From positions 1 through 64,000 of the forward strand of contig NZ_JAHXBU010000006.1 of NCBI RefSeq assembly GCF_020178975.1: a stretch of 64,000 nt of DNA, in the 5' to 3' direction. How positions within the stretch are numbered: position 1 is the first letter of the stretch; each line of letters starts with the position of its first letter. A model generated the notes under the pieces. That model made no database searches, had not been told where the DNA came from, and saw only the letters and a list, made by a program, of their open reading frames with translations. The position numbers were made by a program, and so were the translations under genes. Of this stretch, positions 18,142 through 27,146 are shown piece by piece. This DNA is from Cesiribacter sp. SM1 (lineage in GTDB: Bacteria > Bacteroidota > Bacteroidia > Cytophagales > Cyclobacteriaceae).

Positions 18142-19275
18142 TCATATACCAGTAACAGGAACTTCACTTGAGGTAATAACAGGTTCTTTGAAGAGTTGCT
18201 TCTCTGTTCTAGGTGATACTACTTGTTCTGTATAATGTTTATCTTCGTATATATTGGTTTCAATAATCGCTACAACCTTAACAGTTGCATCAATTCCATC
18301 GACAAAATTATCATTCGCTAAAATTATGTACCAGGTTCCTTGGCAAATACCCGGATCTGTAAACCTCTTATAGCCAGCTACGCCTTTTCCTTCATCATAA
18401 ATTTTATAAGGCTGCCCAGCATGAAATAAATTTGCATTTTCTTGGTCGGCAATTCCATAAATCACATCTTCTCCTACTTTAGGGGTCGCCATATCCGAAA
18501 TTGCACCTATTGCAAGTGCGCCCAATGGTGTAGTGTAAGTTGTCGCTATACCTTTAACTAGTTTTGATAACACTTTTGAATTTTGATCCCAGGCTTGTTT
18601 ACCGGCTTCATTTACCCCAACCCAATAAGCCCACGAGACAACTCTTTTTGTTCTTAAACCACTTGCTTCGTTTCGGGGTAGTGTAAAGAAAAGGCGGGTT
18701 CTATTACCATTGTCATTTGTCTGAGAATGTACTCTCTGAGTTTTATCAAGAATCGATTCTTCTCTTTGTTCAGTTTTAACTAATTCCCTTTTAACCTTTT
18801 GGAGGTAGGTGGTGTCGTAACCTACGACTACATCTTTTGTGAAGGTGTTCCATGTAGTATCCTGTCGAGTAACCCAATTTACGGCAGAGTTAAACTTTGT
18901 AGTAGTCTCATTGGCTGGAATGCGCTGAATTTTAATCTTACAAATCCTTCCAGATATTGCAGTATTCTTGAGGCGGAAGACGTAGACTCCTGTTTTAGGG
19001 ACGTTTATAATTTTATTTTCGATTTTTTTGCTCTTATAGTCAGAGAACTTAGAGCTACTAGGATATTCTATAACTTCAATTTCCTTCACTTCCTTATTTC
19101 CAACCTCTTGGAAGCTAAAGACTATTTTATCTCCTTCCGCAAAGCCGTAATAAAGTAATTCTTCTTTCATTCCGCCCAGCTTTATTGTCTGTTCAGTTAG
19201 GTCAATGGGAGTTTGAGCGAAGGCATTGACAGTAGAAAATAGTAGTAGTGCAATAACTACAAGCTTGCTGCTCAT
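18142..19275 (-). CDS. Hypothetical secreted protein
   Basis: A 377-residue protein starting MSSKLVVIALLLFSTVNAFAQ, a clear signal peptide with AFA-Q cleavage. The mature part has beta-rich character, for example a segment near 85-120 (NVPKTGVYVFRLKN) resembling a jelly-roll or PPC-like domain. A second hydrophobic stretch near 245-265 (GIATTYTTPLGALAIGAI) could be a membrane segment. No enzyme signature was found. Probably exported to the periplasm or surface. The next gene on the strand starts 52 bp downstream. Confidence 0.55.
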   Translation of the reverse strand: MSSKLVVIALLLFSTVNAFAQTPIDLTEQTIKLGGMKEELLYYGFAEGDKIVFSFQEVGNKEVKEIEVIEYPSSSKFSDYKSKKIENKIINVPKTGVYVFRLKNTAISGRICKIKIQRIPANETTTKFNSAVNWVTRQDTTWNTFTKDVVVGYDTTYLQKVKRELVKTEQREESILDKTQRVHSQTNDNGNRTRLFFTLPRNEASGLRTKRVVSWAYWVGVNEAGKQAWDQNSKVLSKLVKGIATTYTTPLGALAIGAISDMATPKVGEDVIYGIADQENANLFHAGQPYKIYDEGKGVAGYKRFTDPGICQGTWYIILANDNFVDGIDATVKVVAIIETNIYEDKHYTEQVVSPRTEKQLFKEPVITSSEVPVTGI

Positions 19276-19428
19276 AATTTTATATATCAGAAGTTGAGAG
19301 TATATTTTTTGATCACTAGCCGGCTTTTGCCAAAGATCGTCACAAAGACCAAAGGTTATTTAATGCATTATTGGCGAACCTAAAAAAGGATACTACACTT
19401 TTTCTTTAAGGCATGGATGTTAGGTATT

Positions 19429-19803
19429 TTAGAGAACATGCTGACTCAACAGCTGATAGATCTCATGAATATCATTGTCCTTCCTAAACTCCTTTACAAG
19501 TGGTTGTGGCAATCCTCTTATCCAAATCTTAAGCTCCGAATCTACATCAAATGTACCTGCTGTCTCAACTGAATAAAGGGTAATACTTTTATAGGGAATA
19601 CAGAGGTATTCTGTTTTTCTACCCGTTAAGCCTTGTTTATCTACGAGAATTAGACGTTTGTTAGTAAAGACGAAAAAGTCTCTTACACTTTTGAAAGCAT
19701 GCTGAATTTCCTCTCCAGCAATAAGCATATGACCGAACTTCTGCTGAATCTCCTGTTGAGACATTTTGCTATTCGTGCCAAGTAATGCGTCAATTAAGCC
19801 CAT
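19429..19803 (-). CDS. Small bacterial PH-domain protein
   Basis: A 124-residue protein. The start at 19803 (MGLIDALLGTNSKMS) is preferred over an upstream in-frame ATG because homologous proteins of this type begin this way. The fold is suggested by GEEIQHAFKSVRDFFVFTNKR, which matches the bacterial PH-domain pattern 'E.I...f...rD...fTnkRli', followed by IPYKSI and a C-terminal helix. Function is unknown. These proteins are often found alone in chromosomes and on elements. Confidence 0.7.
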   Translation of the reverse strand: MGLIDALLGTNSKMSQQEIQQKFGHMLIAGEEIQHAFKSVRDFFVFTNKRLILVDKQGLTGRKTEYLCIPYKSITLYSVETAGTFDVDSELKIWIRGLPQPLVKEFRKDNDIHEIYQLLSQHVL

Positions 19804-19989
19804 AATGTTTTGGTTGAAATGAGAAAGAGCTTGCAATGTAACAATAGGTCTACAAAATAGAGGTTCAACTTTAAATCAAAAAGTACATAAACCTTACTTT
19901 ATATGAAACTCTTTCACTGTGCTGATATAGTTTATCTGATCCTTGATACCCACTCTCTACTCTTTACTGAGAATAATGAGCAAATTTGA

Positions 19990-21063
19990 TCATGGCAGTA
20001 AGGGATCCAGCTCATTCGATTTCCACCTAGCCCACATAAGCCAGTTAGCCTGCTCAATTGTTAGACCTGCATTGGCTGCCGCTTTAACTTCAACAGCGTC
20101 TAAGTATTCTCTAAGTGCTTTTGCCTGCTGCCACCGCTGAGCCTGATCCAGCAACTCTTTGAGGGCGGCAAGTTCTTTTTCTTTCTGCTCCCTTAGCTCC
20201 CTCTCAATCCGTAGCTTTTCTTGCTCTTCCAGGCGAAGCTTTTCATGCTTAGCCTGTTCAACACTCATCCTTTCAGTTTCTGCTTCAAGTTTCATAAGAA
20301 TAGGCCACAGTTGCTCTTCTAATGGGAGCTTAGCATCTTTCCACTCCTTAACTGGATACCTGTCCACTCGCAAAGCTAGCTTTCCAGTTGCCTGATACTC
20401 TCTACTCGTCCATGCACTATCTGAGTATGAGGATCTGTGCTCTACATAAGCCAACCTCATGAATTCTTTCAACTGGATCTCAATAGTTTGTTTACCAATA
20501 ACAGCACAGGTACTACCATGAATGATATTAATATCATGCCCTCTGGCTCTGAGTAATTTTATGAAAGTATCCATAAAGCGAAGGGCCCGCCCTACACTCT
20601 TTGGACTTACTCTGATGTCTAATTGACCACCAGCAGTCCAGACTAAACCCCCATGTTGGTAGCGGCGGCCCTTACCACTAGTTAAACTATCCTTGGCTGC
20701 AATAATTAGCGGGTCGGGGTTAGTTAACCTTGAGGGAACCTTCAGTGGTAAGCTATCTCTGAGATTCTCGTATTGTGCCTGATTATTAGCTTTCTTCTCT
20801 AGCTCACCTGTTGCTCTCAGCTTTAGAATTATTTCTTTTACGTCTTTGGTATTCGAAGGCAATGGTGTAACCAATATACGCTTATTACGCTCTACTTTAC
20901 GCCAATGACCAGCAGGAGGCAAAGGGATTTTGTGCCTCCTGCAAAGCTTACGTAAACTGCTTTCGGATACTTTGTACTTTTTTGATAGTGTTAGCACAGG
21001 AGTAGACCACACCAAATCATAAAGCTCCTTTCTGCTGAATACTTCTTTTTCCATTTTGCTCAT
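19990..21063 (-). CDS. Hypothetical protein with N-terminal helix-turn-helix
   Basis: A 357-residue protein taken from the ATG at 21063 (MSKMEKEVFSRKELYDLVW); 21054 is also possible, and the longer frame to 21180 has an unconvincing N-terminus. Residues ~8-55 (LSKKYKVSESSLRKLCRRH) look like a helix-turn-helix followed by KIPLPPAGHWRKV, a segment I associate with mobile-element hypothetical proteins. The middle is mixed alpha/beta. The end is a charged coiled coil (~265-335). It may regulate element genes. Function not known. Confidence 0.6.
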   Translation of the reverse strand: MSKMEKEVFSRKELYDLVWSTPVLTLSKKYKVSESSLRKLCRRHKIPLPPAGHWRKVERNKRILVTPLPSNTKDVKEIILKLRATGELEKKANNQAQYENLRDSLPLKVPSRLTNPDPLIIAAKDSLTSGKGRRYQHGGLVWTAGGQLDIRVSPKSVGRALRFMDTFIKLLRARGHDINIIHGSTCAVIGKQTIEIQLKEFMRLAYVEHRSSYSDSAWTSREYQATGKLALRVDRYPVKEWKDAKLPLEEQLWPILMKLEAETERMSVEQAKHEKLRLEEQEKLRIERELREQKEKELAALKELLDQAQRWQQAKALREYLDAVEVKAAANAGLTIEQANWLMWARWKSNELDPLLP

Positions 21064-21204
21064 TTTATTTCTGAAGCTAATGAAAAGAGGCATCTGAACC
21101 CTAAGAAGCTGGTAACTTGAATAGCAAATCGCAGAATGAACAGTCAAACTAAATGCTGCCCCCAGGGCTGTAACAAACAAGTTGTTAAATATTCGAAGAA
21201 TACG

Positions 21205-21636
21205 TTAACCATCCCAGAATAGGGGATAACCTTCGTCGTTTAATGCACAACCATATTTAGGATCTCGTTTAACTAGATAATCAGCTAGATCATACTCATT
21301 CATTTTTTCTTAGTCTGTCAGTTGTTTCTGCAGGGTATCATCTATTTTAATGATAAAACCCTTCTCATGAAAAGCGGAAAGCTTAGTATTCTAAAGGTTG
21401 AACGCGTTTGCATCTGGAAATAAAACAAACTGCCGGTCATCTAGTCCCGAAAACAGTTCTGACTTCAGCATACTAATACTGCCTAAAGCAAGCCAAACAT
21501 ATTCAGGAAGCAAGTTTGATAAGATGATGGCTGTTTTTTCACTCTCCACAATGCCTATCAACTTTTCTTGACTATCTCTGGCTAACTTATGCTCCCCAAA
21601 CAGGCACTGGAAAAGCTTAAACTCGTTTAACTTCCC
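21205..21636 (-). pseudogene. Decayed Toprim-domain (DUF6371-like) primase gene
   Basis: No intact gene lies here, but one minus-strand frame gives CLFGEHKLARD, IGIVESEKTAIILSNLLPEY, WLALGSISML and LFPDANAFN, which is the Toprim region of Bacteroidota DUF6371/CHC2-type proteins (E of VESEK as the catalytic residue). The frame is broken by TAG at 21391-21393 and by a TAA before MNEYDLADYLVKRDP, yet continues in the same frame to DEGYPLFWDG and stops at 21205. The N-terminal zinc-binding part is missing. It lies immediately after, and in frame with, the stop of the next gene upstream, so this is a truncated and nonsense-mutated relic. Confidence 0.7.
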
Positions 21637-22560
21637 TTAAGCCTGCTCAAGCTTCTGCAGAATCACTTCCGCAGGCATGTCAGCATTCAGAAATTCAGCT
21701 ATCTTTTGCCTAAAAATATGACTTCTAGCCGCCGACTCTGCTTTCCCTTGATCATAGTCAATAATGAAGTTATCACCTTGCTTCTTCGACCTTTTACTTC
21801 GAACATTCAATATACCCGATAGTTCTGCCATAATCTGCAGCTTCATTTTCTCTACTAGCACCTCCCATTCAGCTTTTGAACAGCCGATTAGCTTGGCCCT
21901 CCAAAACATTTTATAAAGGATATTCCCCCTGTCAATTTCTTCGGGTATGTCGGCAATACTTGCCTCCCCGCCAGCCAAGTTTATTCGTATTTGTTCGTAG
22001 TCGCTGTGAAAGACTTCAAGAATTGCTTTTTTGGTTTCCTCATGAGCTGATTTCCGGGCCTCAAGCTTCTTTTCCTCTTCTCTTGAACACTCATAATCCA
22101 ACTGCTTTTGTAATGCGCCCTGGTGCTCGGTTCTTAGCTCGTTAATGTAAGCGTTGAGCCACTGACGAACATCCTTGGCTGTGAAACCATACACCTTGCC
22201 ATCCACATCATATTTGCCAGACATGCCATTGAAAATGGCTCGCTTAAGCTGTCCAAAGGTCAGGCTGCGAAATTCCCGTACTACCTCCATAATACCCATA
22301 ATCAGCATGTCTTGCATTTGCTCGGATAGCTTTTTGGGCTTATCAATGCCAGCCAGAATGTCAATGTTCTCCAGGCATTCAGAGAGGTACCCAATTATGC
22401 TCCCTTCACCGATACTAGATTGGAGCATTGCCCCTATGCCAGTGGTATTGAAGTCACACACGGCCAGCTGTTGGGAAGGTGAGAGCTCGGGGCAGAGGTT
22501 AAGATCCTCAGGTCTTGGTACTAGAACATTAAATTTGGGTAGTTTTTGGATGCTGCTCAT
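21637..22560 (-). CDS. Hypothetical element-encoded protein
   Basis: A 307-residue protein, not recognised. The N-terminal half includes a segment (AIFNGMSGKYDVDGKVYGF, ~110-128) with a compact alpha/beta look. The middle (~150-185) is a charged helix, and the rest is helical. Its start overlaps the end of the replication-initiator gene by 4 bp (ATGA), so it is translationally coupled to it and probably takes part in replication or maintenance of the element (inference from position). Confidence 0.55.
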   Translation of the reverse strand: MSSIQKLPKFNVLVPRPEDLNLCPELSPSQQLAVCDFNTTGIGAMLQSSIGEGSIIGYLSECLENIDILAGIDKPKKLSEQMQDMLIMGIMEVVREFRSLTFGQLKRAIFNGMSGKYDVDGKVYGFTAKDVRQWLNAYINELRTEHQGALQKQLDYECSREEEKKLEARKSAHEETKKAILEVFHSDYEQIRINLAGGEASIADIPEEIDRGNILYKMFWRAKLIGCSKAEWEVLVEKMKLQIMAELSGILNVRSKRSKKQGDNFIIDYDQGKAESAARSHIFRQKIAEFLNADMPAEVILQKLEQA

Positions 22561-23537
22561 TGTCTGTTCTGCCCAAATCGTAACTTCCTCCCCTCTATAT
22601 TCCTTTGCCTTTGCTCAAAATCATCTACTTTGCCTGTATGTGATATGATTTGCTTTTGATCTTTAGGGCTATAAAGGCCAATATATCCTTTCTCGATACT
22701 GTATTGTATCTTTTCTACAGCATCACGCTCACTGATGCGCTCTAAAGCTTCGAGTTGGCGCTTTATACTAGTAGGTGTTAGCTTATTTCGCTTCTCGAAG
22801 TGGTGCTTCTCCCATTCTTCCCAGGCCTGGGCGAATGCATGACCATGAGGTAACTCAATAGATACCCTCTTTGCCGACAGAGGCCTAATAGTTGCACTTT
22901 CTTTTTTGGCGGAATTTTTTTCTTTTAAATTTGATGGCTGTTCAAAGGCAGAGGGTTCCACCATTTCCTCTTGTTCAACATCAATTACCTCATCTTCATG
23001 TTCAATGCTCCTTTCCCCCTGGGGGCTAGGGAGTGCGTAAGAGAGATGGAGGTTAGAAGATGTGTTAGTATCTGGTTCAGTATTTGGTAAACCATCATAT
23101 GATTTCGCTATATGTTCATCACGCGATTTCGCCTGATCTAGATTATGTGATTCCACAAAATGTTCATCCGAATTCGTTTTATCTTCATGCCATTTCGCTT
23201 GAGGGTTAGCAAGATTAAAATATTCACTCTTGGGGTTAATTGTGTACCAGTTGGTGCGGTCGCTCCGGTGTTTATTAAAGTTGCCTACCTCTATAACTCC
23301 TGCATTTTTTAGCTTCTTTATAATGCGCTGAATTTGCGATATAGACCAATAAGGGAAGGACTCCTGCAAAGCTTTTAGGGTGTTATAGCTCCAGTACCTA
23401 TTTTCATGATAATTGAGTTCATTCCTTTTGTTGAGGGCTAACCAGTACTGCAGATTTTTTAAAAAGACTGCACAGTTTAAACCTAAAGATTTTGCTATTC
23501 TAACATCAAAAGAATGCACTTTAATTTCTTTTTTCAT
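22557..23537 (-). CDS. Phage-O-like replication initiator with winged-helix N-terminus
   Basis: A 326-residue protein. The first ~100 residues (RYWSYNTLKALQESFPYWS, then QIQRIIKKLKNAGVIEVG) form a winged helix as in phage replication protein O/DnaD-like initiators. A low-complexity hydrophilic linker (~105-215) follows, then a helical C-terminal part (~230-326). The linker contains a repeated heptad/octad (AKWHEDK, TNSDEHF, VESHNLDQ, AKSRDEHI, AKSYDGLP). At DNA level this is a regular iteron-like array, as in lambda O where the origin sits inside the gene. The gene starts 18 bp after the primase/helicase gene. Confidence 0.7.
   Translation of the reverse strand: MKKEIKVHSFDVRIAKSLGLNCAVFLKNLQYWLALNKRNELNYHENRYWSYNTLKALQESFPYWSISQIQRIIKKLKNAGVIEVGNFNKHRSDRTNWYTINPKSEYFNLANPQAKWHEDKTNSDEHFVESHNLDQAKSRDEHIAKSYDGLPNTEPDTNTSSNLHLSYALPSPQGERSIEHEDEVIDVEQEEMVEPSAFEQPSNLKEKNSAKKESATIRPLSAKRVSIELPHGHAFAQAWEEWEKHHFEKRNKLTPTSIKRQLEALERISERDAVEKIQYSIEKGYIGLYSPKDQKQIISHTGKVDDFEQRQRNIEGRKLRFGQNRQ
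23101..23198. repeat. Iteron-like array inside the initiator gene, candidate replication origin
   Basis: An 8-bp core related to GATTTCGC begins at 23101, 23125, 23149, 23170 and 23191, so spacing is 24, 24, 21 and 21 bp. Copies 1 and 2 are exact. Copies 3 to 5 are GATTCCAC, GAATTCGT and CATTTCGC. A further TTCATC element lies ahead of copies 2, 4 and 5. Spacing in whole codons keeps the host reading frame. The arrangement resembles lambda ori within gene O. Confidence 0.6.
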
Positions 23538-23555
23538 GCTTAGTCCTCCCCGGCT

Positions 23556-25175
23556 TTAAACTTTGGATCGCCAATCAATTTTGCAGTTGTGCATAACCGA
23601 AATGCTAGTTATCGGGCACTTTGCTTTGAACGGAACCCTTATATGGCGAGAGCCTTCTAAGTCTGACAAACACGGGGTAACCATTCCTCTCTCCAGTTTT
23701 AGGACTATGGCAATCTGTCCTGAAGTAGTGTACTGCAGCTGATAAAGGATGACATCAAATTTACAGCAATCTTCAGCAGGGTAATATTCTTTGACAGAGT
23801 GCTCAATACCAATCTCAAAGTCCTTATTGGTGACCCAGGCATAAAATTCCGGATCTAATTGCTCTTTGCAACTCTGTTTACTCAGATCTTGCTCAAACAC
23901 AACTAAGCCATCTTTCATATACTGATGAAGGCAGTGGAGCATATAATTGTAGAACCAATTGAACTCTTCTTTTCCCCATTCAAAAAATATACAGCCATGC
24001 TCTTTCAGCACTGGCATTTCTGCCCCGTCTAACATTTTGCTGGAATAGTAATCACCAAACTTAAGGATGATTTTTCTCCGCTTAAATGTTTTACCCTTAC
24101 CCTTTATATAGTTAGAGCAAATCAAAAATTTAGGGCCAGTAGTTGCTGCCAGATGAAAATTGCCTTCATAAAGTCTTCTACCTATCAACCCTTCCGAAAT
24201 GATGGAATTTAAGCACTCTGTTGGGAAATTCGGGTTTGGATCATCAATCCATACGATCTGAGTTGATTCCTTCACATCCTGAAAGCAAAAAACATCTTTG
24301 CCATCAAAGCCTTTCCCGTCAATTCTTTCAACCTTTCTACATTGAGATATAGCTTTAGCCAGCATGCTTTTTCCAGTACCACCTTCAGCAGCGGCAGTTT
24401 TACCCGCTACTTCATCATAACAAATTACCGCATTATGATTTGCCGGTGTGCTATAATTATGCAATAGATAGTCAATAGCTAACATAAAGCTCCGCACTTT
24501 CTGAGCCTCACTGTCGCATATATTAGCAATGAATTTTGCAAATTGTGAGGAGAATCCAATATTTTGTTCCAGCTCAATGTCAAAATCCATAATACTGTCA
24601 CTCCACACGTAAAAACGTTTAAGCTTCTGGTAGTTCAACAGGTTAAACCCATCATGTTTAACTTGTTCGACCCCATTTCGAAATGGGGAGTAAGAAGTTT
24701 TTGCATCATCATGCATCATTGGCTTCTCAATCATTGGCAGTATACTCCAATAAGACTGATGAAACATATAGTGCTGGTGTGAATATAATGCCTGCTCTAG
24801 CTCATCCCGGTAAATCTCGCCTGTTAATTCATTAGGATCATATCCTATTGCCTGCTTTTCAGGATAAGCCTGAATGAGGCTAAGGACAAAATTTCTTAGC
24901 TCTAGCTCAGTTGCTCGGGAAACAATATTATCCTGAACCCTTACAAGCTGAATTTCTGTGTCGGCGCCATAAGTTCTAAAGCCTGCCTCAACAAGTATTT
25001 TAGTAATCACTGGCAGATTAAACTTAGTAAACCAAAGCTTTTCGTGTTTAACACCAAGGTTTAACAAGTCAAACTGATATGACTTAGTGTTAAATTTAGT
25101 AACCCTTTTGCGTTTAAATTCCTTTTTGTGGTTTTGGAGGCTAATAGCTACAGTTTTAATTTTTATCTTACTCAT
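23556..25175 (-). CDS. DUF5906-type primase/helicase
   Basis: A 539-residue protein. A poorly conserved N-terminal region (~1-220) precedes a superfamily-3-like ATPase: Walker A EGGTGKS at 264-270, a Walker B-like IVWIDDPNPNF (~310), then a sensor-like FLICSNY. Such proteins unwind DNA at the origin of phages, plasmids and integrative elements. The start overlaps the MobC-like gene by 8 bp and is preceded by GGGAGGAGGAGC, a strong Shine-Dalgarno sequence that is unusual in this phylum and suggests strong coupled translation. The start is thereby fixed. Confidence 0.75.
   Translation of the reverse strand: MSKIKIKTVAISLQNHKKEFKRKRVTKFNTKSYQFDLLNLGVKHEKLWFTKFNLPVITKILVEAGFRTYGADTEIQLVRVQDNIVSRATELELRNFVLSLIQAYPEKQAIGYDPNELTGEIYRDELEQALYSHQHYMFHQSYWSILPMIEKPMMHDDAKTSYSPFRNGVEQVKHDGFNLLNYQKLKRFYVWSDSIMDFDIELEQNIGFSSQFAKFIANICDSEAQKVRSFMLAIDYLLHNYSTPANHNAVICYDEVAGKTAAAEGGTGKSMLAKAISQCRKVERIDGKGFDGKDVFCFQDVKESTQIVWIDDPNPNFPTECLNSIISEGLIGRRLYEGNFHLAATTGPKFLICSNYIKGKGKTFKRRKIILKFGDYYSSKMLDGAEMPVLKEHGCIFFEWGKEEFNWFYNYMLHCLHQYMKDGLVVFEQDLSKQSCKEQLDPEFYAWVTNKDFEIGIEHSVKEYYPAEDCCKFDVILYQLQYTTSGQIAIVLKLERGMVTPCLSDLEGSRHIRVPFKAKCPITSISVMHNCKIDWRSKV
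24671..24688. repeat. 18-bp perfect palindrome inside the primase/helicase gene
   Basis: CCCCATTTCGAAATGGGG. Each arm contains CCATTTCG, close to the fifth iteron core of the neighbouring initiator gene. Could be an inverted pair of initiator half-sites, as used for autoregulation in iteron replicons, or chance in coding sequence. Confidence 0.4.
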
Positions 25176-25599
25176 GCTCCTCCTCCCATCCTAGACCTAC
25201 AAACTGCTCCCAAATAATTTGCTCATATTCAGAGTAATCCTTGAAAGGATCTGTGAGAATATGCTCTTCTTTTGGATCATAATCCAAAGCAATATCTACT
25301 TCCTCAACAGCAGCATGTAGTTTGCGAACAATACGGATTTGCTCCCGATTTAACTTCGGGTAAATTTTTTTGAAGCTGGAAATCATGAACTTGACTTCTC
25401 TGTGACCCTTTTTATCTAAAGGATGTCCCCTGTACATATTAAACAGGAATAGTGATTTCAAGAAGTCAGGATCTAATTCATTAGACAGGACCTTTGACCT
25501 TACAAGATTTGAGATTGTTACACCTTGATCCTTTGCCTGGGCGTGAAGCGCTTCCTTTTCCTGCTTCGTTACCTTAAAACCTATTTGTTCTTCTTTCAT
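25168..25599 (-). CDS. MobC-like relaxosome/ribbon-helix-helix protein
   Basis: A 143-residue protein. The N-terminus (MKEEQIGFKVTKQEKEALHAQ, then DQGVTISNLVRSKVL) is a ribbon-helix-helix pattern found in MobC-type accessory proteins and Arc-like repressors. The rest is helical and acidic. No relaxase gene is present in the window, so it may instead act as a small repressor of the replication genes it precedes. It overlaps the primase/helicase start by 8 bp. Confidence 0.55.
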   Translation of the reverse strand: MKEEQIGFKVTKQEKEALHAQAKDQGVTISNLVRSKVLSNELDPDFLKSLFLFNMYRGHPLDKKGHREVKFMISSFKKIYPKLNREQIRIVRKLHAAVEEVDIALDYDPKEEHILTDPFKDYSEYEQIIWEQFVGLGWEEEHE

Positions 25600-25610
25600 G
25601 AGGATAGGAA

Positions 25611-25928
25611 TTAAGATTTGGAAGATGATTGATCGAAAAGTTTGGCCAGGTCAGAACGCCTGTAATAAACTTTTCCGCCAACTTTTGTATATGGAAGTGC
25701 ACCAGACTTGCGTTGCTCCCAAAACCAGGTTCCACCCTTCCCTAATGCCTGTCTTGCTTCATGTTCGGGAACATACTCTTCTACAGGGCTTACATGTACA
25801 CCCTTTTGTTGATATTCTAAAAGTTTATCAACCTTGGCATCCATCTTCTCTACCCGCTCAATAAATTCATGCGGCACCAAAACAAAGCTCCCGCTAGTCT
25901 CGCTGCGATTTGAGTTAAAATGTTTCAT
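25611..25928 (-). CDS. Excisionase-like DNA-binding protein (HTH_17)
   Basis: A 105-residue protein from the ATG at 25928; the longer in-frame start at 25946 adds a weak hydrophobic lead. The C-terminal part reads ARQALGKGGTWFWEQRKSG, then LPYTKVGGKVYYRRSDLAKLF, which is the winged helix-turn-helix of excisionase/MerR-like 'DNA-binding, excisionase family' proteins. Such genes next to an integrase usually control excision direction. It lies 11 bp before the MobC-like gene. Confidence 0.7.
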   Translation of the reverse strand: MKHFNSNRSETSGSFVLVPHEFIERVEKMDAKVDKLLEYQQKGVHVSPVEEYVPEHEARQALGKGGTWFWEQRKSGALPYTKVGGKVYYRRSDLAKLFDQSSSKS

Positions 25929-26012
25929 ACCGCCAAGAAGCAGCATGAATCAGTGCAATTCTACGTTCAAAAATTTGAGAAGATGTAAAAAAAAAGAACG
26001 TTGTAAAATTGA

Positions 26013-27134
26013 TTATTTTTTTCTATGAGACTTTCTAGAAAAATGAAAAAGCTTACTAAGTTCACCCCTACAACAATCGATGTATTCCTTTGGAAGACGT
26101 TCCCCTGACTGTATCTCATAAGAATTATCTTCACGATTCTTATGCTCCTCTAGCGATGTTAATTTGTAATGGCCACTTATAAAAAAAGGCTGCAAGAATT
26201 TGTGTAGCAATATTAGCTTTGAGTGCTCTGGCTCCTCTTCTTCATTGCTTTTATTAGATTTAAGGCACTCGATAAGATGTGCAAATGACAAGAAGCTAGG
26301 ATTTCCATCATTGAGCAACCCAAAGAAATTTTTAGTCGCCAAAGAAATAATTCTTACATGTTTAGGCTCGGAATAAGCCTCTGATAACTCATAATTAATA
26401 TCGCCACCAGAACCGTATCTACCATTGTGAATGCGGCTGAACTCCTCTTCTACTTCTTTATAAAAAGTTTGGCAATCCTTGGAGGCAATTTTAATTTGAT
26501 CCTGTATTTCCTCAAAACTGGCATAGTTATTTTTAAAACCTATTATATATGTACTATGGTCAGCAAAGACTCTACAAATCGCATAAAAATAGATTGGATT
26601 ATTTATTAAAAAATGGCAAGTATAAATAATAAAATATGTTGCTGTTAGCCTATTAGTAAAGTCTTCCCAATCTATGCTGCCTATATTATCATAGCAAAAA
26701 CAAAAAGGATCCTTCTTTCTTGCTTCTTGACTTTTAGCAATAGCTGCTTGTTGCGACTCACTCTCAACAACATGTTTGATAAAAGGATAGGGAAACAGAG
26801 TCTTGAAATTAACATATGCCTCCATAACTCCTTGATATATTTCTACCTCCAAAGCTAAAATAACTTGATATTCTGCCTTTTGCACCGGACTTACATGTTC
26901 TCTAGTCATCCAAAATGCATCCTTATAAGCATTAGTTACTGATTCTAGCTGTATCAGCTTATCTCTTCTCAATCTCAATGGGCCACGGATATACTCTTTT
27001 GCATCCTTGATTGGAATTGATTCTGAGGTAAATAATTGAGGTGGCAAAGTATATTTAGAATACTTCCCCAATGCCTTTTTAATATTCTTTCTGACTGTTT
27101 TTTCAAGCGCTATTTTATTGCACAACCCCTCCAT
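26013..27134 (-). CDS. Hypothetical element-encoded protein
   Basis: A 373-residue protein, not recognised. Largely helical, with a hydrophobic aromatic stretch (~175-205, YFIIYTCHFLINNPIYFYAI) that could be a membrane helix or a buried core, and a Cys-rich FCFCYD at ~150. AT-rich compared with the neighbours. It lies between the integrase and excisionase genes, where integrative elements often carry cargo. Function unknown. Confidence 0.5.
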   Translation of the reverse strand: MEGLCNKIALEKTVRKNIKKALGKYSKYTLPPQLFTSESIPIKDAKEYIRGPLRLRRDKLIQLESVTNAYKDAFWMTREHVSPVQKAEYQVILALEVEIYQGVMEAYVNFKTLFPYPFIKHVVESESQQAAIAKSQEARKKDPFCFCYDNIGSIDWEDFTNRLTATYFIIYTCHFLINNPIYFYAICRVFADHSTYIIGFKNNYASFEEIQDQIKIASKDCQTFYKEVEEEFSRIHNGRYGSGGDINYELSEAYSEPKHVRIISLATKNFFGLLNDGNPSFLSFAHLIECLKSNKSNEEEEPEHSKLILLHKFLQPFFISGHYKLTSLEEHKNREDNSYEIQSGERLPKEYIDCCRGELSKLFHFSRKSHRKK

Positions 27135-27146
27135 AAGAATTATTAT

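Noticed and set aside
17486-21204. Left att copy of the tRNA-Arg 3' end in or near the defence island
   Set aside because: No stretch matching the tRNA 3' end was found by reading both strands; it may be outside the window.
23101-23198. CRISPR array
   Set aside because: Repeats are only 8-bp cores with drift and codon-phased spacing inside a gene; no cas genes in the window.
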